Shown one piece after another: positions 58,148 through 64,000 of a stretch of 64,000 nt of DNA. A model generated the notes under the pieces. The model was given only the letters and a program-made list of their open reading frames with translations, did no database searches and was not told where the DNA came from. A program made the position numbers and the translations under genes. The stretch comes from Halomonas sp. (GTDB lineage: Bacteria > Pseudomonadota > Gammaproteobacteria > Pseudomonadales > Halomonadaceae), in assembly GCF_020832045.1 (NCBI RefSeq), contig NZ_JAFIFK010000010.1, positions 1 through 64,000 of the forward strand, given 5' to 3'. The first letter of the stretch is position 1. Every line of letters starts with the position of its first letter.

Positions 58148-59308
58148 TCAGTGCTTCAGGCGCACGCTGGCATAGGTAGGCTCGCCGCGGGCGTTGTCGA
58201 GCGCCGTCAGCGCGGCCGAGATGGGCTGTTCAGGGATGGGCTCGAGGGAAACCGGCTGCAGCAGCAGGCTATCGGAAGAGCCTTCGGGAAGCGCCGGTTG
58301 GCGCAACGGGCTCATGCCGAGCCGCTCCTCCCGTGGCGGCAGGCCGAAAAACTCCCGATAGCACTTGGAGAAGTGGGGCGTGGAGACGAAACCGCAGGCC
58401 GAGGCCACCTCGATGATCGGCATCGAGGTTTGCTTGAGCAACTGGCGCGCCCGGGTAAGGCGCAGCTTGAGGTAGTAGCGCGACGGCGAGCAGTGCAGGT
58501 ACTTCTGGAACAGCCGCTCCAACTGACGACGGGAGACGTCGACATAGTCGGCAAGCTCGGCGAGTTCGATGGGCTCCTCGAGATTGGCCTCCATCAGCGC
58601 CACGATTTCCAGCAGCTTGGGCTGGGTGGTACCCAACACGTGCTTGAGGGGCACACGCTGGTGGTCGTTCTCGCCGCGCACGCGTTCGCAGATGAACATT
58701 TCGGAAATACCCGCCGACAGCTCACGCCCATGCTCTCGTTCGATCAGGGTCAGCATCATGTCGAGCGGCGCAGTGCCGCCGGAGGCCGTGGCCCGGTCGC
58801 GATCGATGGTGAACAGTCGGGTGGTCAGCACCGTGCGGGGGAACGACTCGCGCATCGCCGCCAGGCACTCCCAGTGCACGCTGGTCTCATAGCCGTCCAG
58901 CAGCCCGGCCTTGGCCAGCGCCCAGCTGCCGGTGCAGATGCCGCCCAGCCGGCGCGACAGGCGCGCCTGCGACTGCAGCCAGACGACGTGTTCGCGCTGC
59001 ACGGTCCGCGCAGGACCCACGCCACCGCAGACGATGACCATGTCGAGCGCCAGCGGCATAGTGATGGCACCGTCCGGTGTGACCCGCAGACCGTCGCTGG
59101 CCGAGATCGGCCCGCCATCCACACTCAGCGTGAACCAGCGAAACAGCTCACGCCCGGCGAGCTGATTGGCCATGCGCAGCGGCTCGATGGCCGAGGCCAA
59201 CGAAAACAGCGTGAAGTTCTCCAGCAGCAGGAATCCCAGCGTCTGGGGCATCGGTGCCTTGCGCAATGTCTGGGGCGAGTTGGCCGAAGCCGGGGTCATC
59301 GTGGACAT
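58148..59308 (-). CDS. gbdR: AraC-family regulator of glycine betaine catabolism (GbdR)
   Basis: A 386-residue GATase1-like AraC regulator. The N-terminal DJ-1/PfpI-like domain (LGFLLLENFTLFSLASAIEPLRMANQLAG, VIVCGGVGP, GGICTGSWALAKAGLL) senses ligand, and the C-terminal AraC helix-turn-helix pair reads ELADYVDVSRRQLERLFQKYLHCSPSRYYLKLRL. GbdR activates gbcAB, dgcAB and related genes in response to betaine and dimethylglycine. ATG 59308 follows GGAG. It is divergent from the 2-hydroxyacid dehydrogenase. Confidence 0.93.
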   Translation of the reverse strand: MSTMTPASANSPQTLRKAPMPQTLGFLLLENFTLFSLASAIEPLRMANQLAGRELFRWFTLSVDGGPISASDGLRVTPDGAITMPLALDMVIVCGGVGPARTVQREHVVWLQSQARLSRRLGGICTGSWALAKAGLLDGYETSVHWECLAAMRESFPRTVLTTRLFTIDRDRATASGGTAPLDMMLTLIEREHGRELSAGISEMFICERVRGENDHQRVPLKHVLGTTQPKLLEIVALMEANLEEPIELAELADYVDVSRRQLERLFQKYLHCSPSRYYLKLRLTRARQLLKQTSMPIIEVASACGFVSTPHFSKCYREFFGLPPREERLGMSPLRQPALPEGSSDSLLLQPVSLEPIPEQPISAALTALDNARGEPTYASVRLKH

Positions 59309-59568
59309 GTCGGTTACTCCAAATGCCGGATCGTTGTGTGTTGTATCGGCATTGATTCATCAGGGTCTTGGATGTCGCTTTCAGGCAAGCCTACCGGGAA
59401 ATGTATTGCATGTTGTCGCTCACGGATATGATTAAGATCGGCCAGAGGCGGACAGGATGCCAACAGCGACCGGGGCAAATGTCGCAAATAGGATGGGTCG
59501 GCGTCGCATTGCCCTGTACTGCGGCCTTGACTAGGCTGATCCCACTTCGCCCACAGAGCCGAAAAACA

Positions 59569-60555
59569 ATGACAAAGCGCATCATTGCCTACTGCCGTCT
59601 CAAACCCTTCCACCTCGACCAGCTCCGGCAACGCTTCCACGTCGACTACTTCGAGACATTGCAGAGCACCGACGACCCCGGCTTTCGCGAAGCCCTGGGC
59701 CAGGCACACGGCCTGGTCGGTTCGAGTCTCGTGATTTCCCCAGCGCTGCTCGATCACGCCCCGCACCTCAAGGCCATCGCCACCGTCTCGGTGGGCTATG
59801 ACAACTACCCCGTCGAGGCGCTGACGCGGCGCGGCATCCTGCTGTGCAACACGCCCGACGTGCTCACCGAGACCACTGCCGACACCGGATTCCTGCTGAT
59901 CATGGCAACCGCCAGGCGTGCCATCGAGCTGGCCGATCTCGTCAAGCGTGGCGACTGGACGACCAGCATCGGCGAGGCTCACTTCGGCACCGATGTGCAC
60001 GGCAAGACCCTGGGCATGATCGGCTTCGGTCGTATCGGCGCCGGCGTGGCCCGCCGCGGCGCCCTGGGCTTCGGCATGCGGGTCCTCTATGCCTGCTCCT
60101 CGCCCAAGCCCGAGCTGGAACGGGAACTGGGCGCCGTACGCTGCGAGCTGGACGAACTGCTGGCCCAGGCCGACTTCGTCTGCGTCACCGTACCGTTGAC
60201 GCCTGCGACCACCCATCTGATCGGCAAGCGAGAGTTCGGGCTGATGAAGCCCTCGGCGATCTTCGTCAACATCGCGCGGGGCAAGGTGGTTGACGAATCG
60301 GCGCTGATCGCTGCGCTGGAAATGGGCGAGATCCACGCCGCCGGGCTCGACGTCTTCGAGCAGGAGCCGCTCTCGCCGGAGTCGCCGCTGCCACACATGA
60401 CCAACGTCGTGGCGCTGCCGCATGTGGGCTCGGCGACCCACGAGACCCGCGACGCCATGGCCCAGCGGGCGGTGGACAACATCACCCTGGCGCTCGAGGG
60501 TGAGCGGCCGCTCAGCCTGGTCAACGAAGCGGCATGGGGCAGCCTTACGCCCTGA
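59569..60555 (+). CDS. D-isomer-specific 2-hydroxyacid dehydrogenase (GhrB-like)
   Basis: A 328-residue NAD(P)H-dependent dehydrogenase. NAD site GMIGFGRIGAGVARRG (C-terminal Rossmann domain) and catalytic residues in NIARGKVVDESAL (Arg), DVFEQEPLSPESPL (Glu) and LPHVGSAT (His). It resembles glyoxylate/hydroxypyruvate/2-ketogluconate reductases. ATG 59569 matches family length; the ribosome-binding site is weak. It has its own terminator, so it is separate from the downstream operon. A link to hydroxypyruvate or glyoxylate from serine/glycine metabolism is possible but unproven. Confidence 0.9.
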   Translation: MTKRIIAYCRLKPFHLDQLRQRFHVDYFETLQSTDDPGFREALGQAHGLVGSSLVISPALLDHAPHLKAIATVSVGYDNYPVEALTRRGILLCNTPDVLTETTADTGFLLIMATARRAIELADLVKRGDWTTSIGEAHFGTDVHGKTLGMIGFGRIGAGVARRGALGFGMRVLYACSSPKPELERELGAVRCELDELLAQADFVCVTVPLTPATTHLIGKREFGLMKPSAIFVNIARGKVVDESALIAALEMGEIHAAGLDVFEQEPLSPESPLPHMTNVVALPHVGSATHETRDAMAQRAVDNITLALEGERPLSLVNEAAWGSLTP

Positions 60556-60588
60556 ACCGCTCAGGTCCTGTTCCAGCCCACGACCGCA

Positions 60589-60617
60589 GGCGGCCACTGA
60601 CTCCTGGCCGCCTTTTT
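60589..60617 (+). terminator. Intrinsic terminator after the hydroxyacid dehydrogenase
   Basis: Perfect 8-bp stem GGCGGCCA/TGGCCGCC followed by five T. It ends the dehydrogenase transcript 100 bases before the SDR gene. Confidence 0.87.
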
Positions 60618-60719
60618 GCTGCGCTACGACCGAACAAAGCCGCGGTTGGCAAGTCAGCACCACTGGGCCATACTTGACCGAACATCAGGCTAGCAGCCTG
60701 TCATACAGGTATGAGTGCC

Positions 60720-61469
60720 ATGCGACTGCAGCACAAGACCGCTCTGATCACCGCCGCCGGCCAGGGCATCGGTCGCGCCACGGCGCTGCGCTTCGCCGCC
60801 GAGGGCGCTCGGGTCATCGCCACAGATATAGATGCCGACAAACTGAGAGATCTCGGAGATACGCCCGGCATCGAGGCGCGCTGCCTGGATGTGCTCGACA
60901 GCGCGGCGGTTGCGGCATTGGCCAGCACACAGCCGCGGCTGGACGTGCTATTCAACTGTGCCGGCTACGTCGCCAGCGGACCGCTGCTGGACGTCACCGA
61001 TGCCGAATGGGAGCGCTCGCTGGCTCTCAACGTCACCGCCATGATGCGCCTGACCCGCGCCCTGCTGCCGGCAATGATCGCCAGCGGCGGCGGCAGCATA
61101 ATCAACATGGCCTCGGTGGCCTCCAGCCTCACCGGCGTTCCCAACCGCTGCGCCTACGGTGTCACCAAGGCCGCGGTGCTCGGCCTGACCAAGTCGATCG
61201 CCGCCGACTACATCGGTAGCGGTATCCGCTGCAACGCCATCTGTCCCGGCACGGTGGACTCCCCTTCGCTGCGCCAGCGCATACGCGAACAGGCCGAGCG
61301 CCAGGACCGCCCCGAGGCCGAGGTGCGCGCCGAATTTCTCGCCCGCCAACCGCTGGGGCGACTCGGCACCGCCGAGGAAGTCGCCGCCTTGGCCACCTAT
61401 CTGGCCGCCGATGAATCCGGCTATACCACAGGCACCGCCCAGGTTATCGACGGCGGCTGGCTCATCTGA
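60720..61469 (+). CDS. SDR-family dehydrogenase, 2-keto-3-deoxy-L-fuconate dehydrogenase-like
   Basis: A 249-residue short-chain dehydrogenase. NAD site TAAGQGIGRATALRFA, NNAG-equivalent NCAGYV, catalytic Ser in NMASVASS and YxxxK as YGVTK, ending in the usual GGWLI. The GSGIRCNAICPGTVDSPSLRQRI stretch is characteristic of the BDH2 / 2-keto-3-deoxy-L-fuconate dehydrogenase group. The next gene encodes the partner hydrolase type. ATG 60720 is chosen over ATG 60711 by family start and site spacing. Confidence 0.85.
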   Translation: MRLQHKTALITAAGQGIGRATALRFAAEGARVIATDIDADKLRDLGDTPGIEARCLDVLDSAAVAALASTQPRLDVLFNCAGYVASGPLLDVTDAEWERSLALNVTAMMRLTRALLPAMIASGGGSIINMASVASSLTGVPNRCAYGVTKAAVLGLTKSIAADYIGSGIRCNAICPGTVDSPSLRQRIREQAERQDRPEAEVRAEFLARQPLGRLGTAEEVAALATYLAADESGYTTGTAQVIDGGWLI

Positions 61470-61483
61470 CCCGAGGAGAACTC

Positions 61484-62332
61484 ATGAAACTGCTGCGCTT
61501 CGGCCCCCGTGGCCATGAAAAGCCCGGGCTGCTAGACGCAGACGGCGTGATCCGCGACCTTTCCGCCCACCTGCCCGACCTCGAAGGTCACCATCTGGGA
61601 CGCGACTCCCTGACCCGGCTGGCCGAACTCGACCCTCAGCGGCTGCCTGCAGTAGCTGACGAACCCCGCATCGGCCCCTGCGTGGGGCGCGTCGGCAAGT
61701 TCATCTGCATCGGCCTCAACTACTCCGACCACGCCGCCGAGACCGGCGCCGAGGTGCCGCCGGAGCCGGTGGTCTTCAACAAGTGGACCAGCGCCATCTG
61801 CGGCCCCAACGACGACGTCGTCATTCCCCGCGACTCCCGCAAAACCGACTGGGAGGTGGAGCTCGGCGTGGTGATCGGCAGGCACGCACGCTACGTGGAC
61901 GAGGCCGATGCCATGGATCACGTGGCGGGCTATTGCGTGGTCAATGACGTCTCCGAGCGGGAATTTCAGCTCGAGCGCAGCGGCACCTGGGACAAGGGTA
62001 AAGGCTGCGACACCTTCGGCCCCCTAGGCCCTTGGCTGGTGACACCGGACGAAGTGCCCGACCCCCACGCACTCGGCCTCTGGCTGGAGGTGGACGGCCA
62101 CCGCTACCAGGACGGCAACACCCGCACCATGGTCTACCGGATCCCCTTCCTCATCAGCTACCTGAGCCGCTTCATGAGCCTTCAGCCGGGCGACATCATC
62201 TCCACCGGCACCCCACCCGGGGTCGGTATGGGCCAGCAGCCGCCGGTCTACCTGAAGCCCGGTCAGCAGATGCGCCTGGGCATCGAGGGTCTCGGCGAAC
62301 AGGCGCAACACGTGATCGCCGAGCCGCACTGA
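61484..62332 (+). CDS. Fumarylacetoacetate-hydrolase-family protein (2,4-diketo-3-deoxy-sugar-acid hydrolase-like)
   Basis: A 282-residue FAH-family hydrolase. The metal site lies in WEVELGVVIG and VNDVSEREFQLER, and the family segments FICIGLNYSDHAAETG and GDIISTGTPPGVGMG are intact. With the preceding SDR it matches the last two steps of the oxidative L-fucose or L-rhamnose route, cleaving a 2,4-diketo acid to pyruvate and a second short acid. The start follows GAGGAG, 14 bases after the SDR stop. The exact sugar acid is not determined. Confidence 0.85.
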   Translation: MKLLRFGPRGHEKPGLLDADGVIRDLSAHLPDLEGHHLGRDSLTRLAELDPQRLPAVADEPRIGPCVGRVGKFICIGLNYSDHAAETGAEVPPEPVVFNKWTSAICGPNDDVVIPRDSRKTDWEVELGVVIGRHARYVDEADAMDHVAGYCVVNDVSEREFQLERSGTWDKGKGCDTFGPLGPWLVTPDEVPDPHALGLWLEVDGHRYQDGNTRTMVYRIPFLISYLSRFMSLQPGDIISTGTPPGVGMGQQPPVYLKPGQQMRLGIEGLGEQAQHVIAEPH

Positions 62333-62358
62333 CGAGCCGCCGTAGGGAGCACCGCCCC

Positions 62359-64000
62359 ATGACCACCCAGATTCTGGCCAACGATCGCGGCCACCTCGAC
62401 AGCCTGCGGGTTCACCCAGCCGACAACGTGCGCGTGGCCCTCAAGGACCTGCCCGTCGGCCATCCCATCGATGACGGCGACAGGCGCCTGCAGCTGGCGG
62501 AGGCGATCCCTCACAAGCACAAGTTCACCCTGCAAGACCTCACCCCCGGTGACGCCGTAATCATGTATGGCGTCACCGTGGGTCGCGCCACCCGCCTCAT
62601 TCCGGCAGGCACGGCCATCACTACCGACAACACGGCGCACAGCACCGCCACCAGCGTGCCCCAGGCGCGACGCGGCCAGTGGCAGGCACCGGACGTCTCG
62701 GCCTTCGTCGACGTCACCTTCGACGGCTATCATCGCCCCGACGGCAAGGTGGGCACCGCCAACCTCTGGCTGGTGGTTCCGCTGGTGTTCTGCGAGAACC
62801 GCAACATCGAGGTGCTGCGCCAGTGTGTCGCCGACGCCCTGGGAGAAGATCCCTATCGTGACTACAAGCGCATGGCGCGGGAGCTGCTGCATGGCAGCAC
62901 TGGAGCGGCCCCGGTCGAGCCGCCCGGCGAACGCCTCTTTCCCAACGTCGACGGCGTGCGCTTTCTCACTCACACCCTGGGCTGCGGCGGCACTGACGAG
63001 GATGCCCTGGCGCTCTGTCGGCTGCTGGCCGGCTACATCTGCCACCCCAATGTGGCCGGCGCCACGGTACTCAGCCTCGGCTGCCAGAAGGCGCAGATCG
63101 AGATGCTGCAAACCGCCGTGGCCGAGCGCGACCCGCGCGGGCTACGCCCGGTGCATTACCTGGAGCAGCAGGCCAGCGTCAGCGAGGAAGCGCTGATTCG
63201 TGAGGCCCTGACCACCATCTTCGATGGTCTGAGTGAGGCCAACCGCACGCCGCGCGCCCCGGCCCCGCTCTCGGCACTGACGGTGGGCGTGGAATGCGGC
63301 GGCTCCGACGGCTTCTCCGGGCTCTCCGCCAATCCCCTGGTGGGGGCGGTGGTCGACCGCCTGGTGGCACTGGGGGGCAGCGGCATCCTTAGCGAGTTCC
63401 CCGAGCTTTGCGGCGTGGAGCACGAGCTGATCGCCCGCTGCCGCGACGACGCCGTGGCTGAGCGCTTCCGCGCGCTGATGGAAGCGTACCAGCGCCACGC
63501 CGCCCGGGTCGGCGCCGACTTCTCGATGAATCCCTCCCCCGGCAACATCCGCGACGGCCTGATCACCGACGCGATGAAATCGGCGGGCGCCGCCAAGAAG
63601 GGGGGCGACAGCCCGGTGGTGGACGTGCTCGACTACACCGAGCCGCACACCCGGGCCGGGCTGAGCCTGCTCTGCACCCCCGGTAACGACGTGGAGTCGA
63701 CCACCGCTCTGGCCGGCTCCGGGGCCAACCTGATCCTCTTCACCACCGGGCTCGGCACGCCCACCGGCAACCCCGTGACCCCGGTGCTGAAAATCGCCAG
63801 CAACAGCGAACTGGCCGCGCGCATGAGTGACGTCATCGATTTCGATGCCGGCCCCATCATTCGCGGCGAAGCGAACATCGAGGAGTTGGCCGAGCAGCTG
63901 CTCAGGCTGTGCATCGACACCGCCTCGGGGCGATACCTTCCCCGCGCCGTCGAACTGGCACAGTATGATTTCATTCCCTGGAAGCGCGGCGTTTCTCTAT
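62359..64000 (+). CDS. UxaA-family altronate/galactarate-type dehydratase, 3' end cut by window
   Basis: The visible 547 codons form a UxaA/GarD-family iron-dependent sugar-acid dehydratase. The N-terminal SAF-like domain (VALKDLPVGHPI, AIPHKHKFTL, GDAVIMYGVTVGRAT) is followed by the catalytic C-terminal part (GCGGTDED, LGCQKAQ, VGVECGGSDGFSG, MNPSPGNIRDG, FTTGLGTPTGNPV). The frame is still open at 64000 after PWKRGVSL, which is close to the normal C-terminus. It presumably dehydrates an aldonate, supplying the 2-keto-3-deoxy acid for the SDR and FAH enzymes. Confidence 0.9.
   Translation, partial: MTTQILANDRGHLDSLRVHPADNVRVALKDLPVGHPIDDGDRRLQLAEAIPHKHKFTLQDLTPGDAVIMYGVTVGRATRLIPAGTAITTDNTAHSTATSVPQARRGQWQAPDVSAFVDVTFDGYHRPDGKVGTANLWLVVPLVFCENRNIEVLRQCVADALGEDPYRDYKRMARELLHGSTGAAPVEPPGERLFPNVDGVRFLTHTLGCGGTDEDALALCRLLAGYICHPNVAGATVLSLGCQKAQIEMLQTAVAERDPRGLRPVHYLEQQASVSEEALIREALTTIFDGLSEANRTPRAPAPLSALTVGVECGGSDGFSGLSANPLVGAVVDRLVALGGSGILSEFPELCGVEHELIARCRDDAVAERFRALMEAYQRHAARVGADFSMNPSPGNIRDGLITDAMKSAGAAKKGGDSPVVDVLDYTEPHTRAGLSLLCTPGNDVESTTALAGSGANLILFTTGLGTPTGNPVTPVLKIASNSELAARMSDVIDFDAGPIIRGEANIEELAEQLLRLCIDTASGRYLPRAVELAQYDFIPWKRGVSL

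Noticed and set aside
59314-60663. Minus-strand open frame of 449 codons opposite the hydroxyacid dehydrogenase
   Set aside because: It is antisense to a clear family member and contains no protein-like motifs.

Overview
The window is GC-rich chromosomal DNA from a gammaproteobacterium, most likely a Halomonadaceae (Halomonas-type) bacterium. This rests on overall gene content, the betaine-catabolic cluster and recalled gene order; no tree or search was run. It is densely packed with metabolic operons. I see no insertion sequence, integrase, prophage or CRISPR array. The first ~165 bases are C/G homopolymer noise that breaks into comM, so the left edge is probably a contig end. The right edge cuts a UxaA-family dehydratase a few residues before its expected C-terminus.

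Layout. 0.1-3.3 kb: comM fragment, ubiK, and a nitrogen-sensing locus glnK-amtB-glnK preceded by two NtrC-like sites and a sigma-54 promoter. 3.3-7.8 kb: fpr with a divergent FinR-like LysR regulator, a dCache chemoreceptor and a host-attachment-family protein. 7.9-12.1 kb: a phosphonate/phosphite-type ABC transporter (phnD-phnC-phnE-phnE) behind a Pho-box-like element, divergent from a histidine phosphatase. 12.2-17 kb: a small membrane protein and the aapJQMP amino-acid transporter. 17.3-25.3 kb: ahpC/ahpF, a small conserved protein, a periplasmic gluzincin protease paired with a ChaN-PDZ protein, an MFS transporter and an acidic exported protein.

25.4-34.7 kb is a compact selenoprotein block: fdnG (with an in-frame UGA and a bacterial SECIS hairpin), fdnH, fdnI, fdhE, selA, selB and selC (tRNA-Sec). 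Only selD is missing from the window. After an L,D-transpeptidase gene comes a second, soluble NAD-linked formate dehydrogenase, fdsG-fdsB-fdsA-fdhD-fdsD (35.6-41.7 kb), divergent from a ModE-like regulator with a substrate-binding-protein domain.

43-59.3 kb holds betaine catabolism: gbcA/gbcB, glutathione-independent formaldehyde dehydrogenase fdhA, a BCCT transporter, dgcA-dgcB-etfA-etfB, a DUF5943-type protein, an M19 dipeptidase and gbdR. 59.5-64 kb holds a D-2-hydroxyacid dehydrogenase, then an SDR - FAH hydrolase - UxaA-family dehydratase operon that looks like a non-phosphorylating deoxysugar-acid pathway.

The main theme is C1 flux. Betaine enters by the BCCT carrier, is demethylated by GbcAB and then DgcAB (with EtfAB as likely electron acceptor), the released formaldehyde is oxidised to formate by FdhA, and formate is oxidised either at the membrane by Sec-dependent FdnGHI or in the cytoplasm by FdsGBA. 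All of this lies within about 34 kb.
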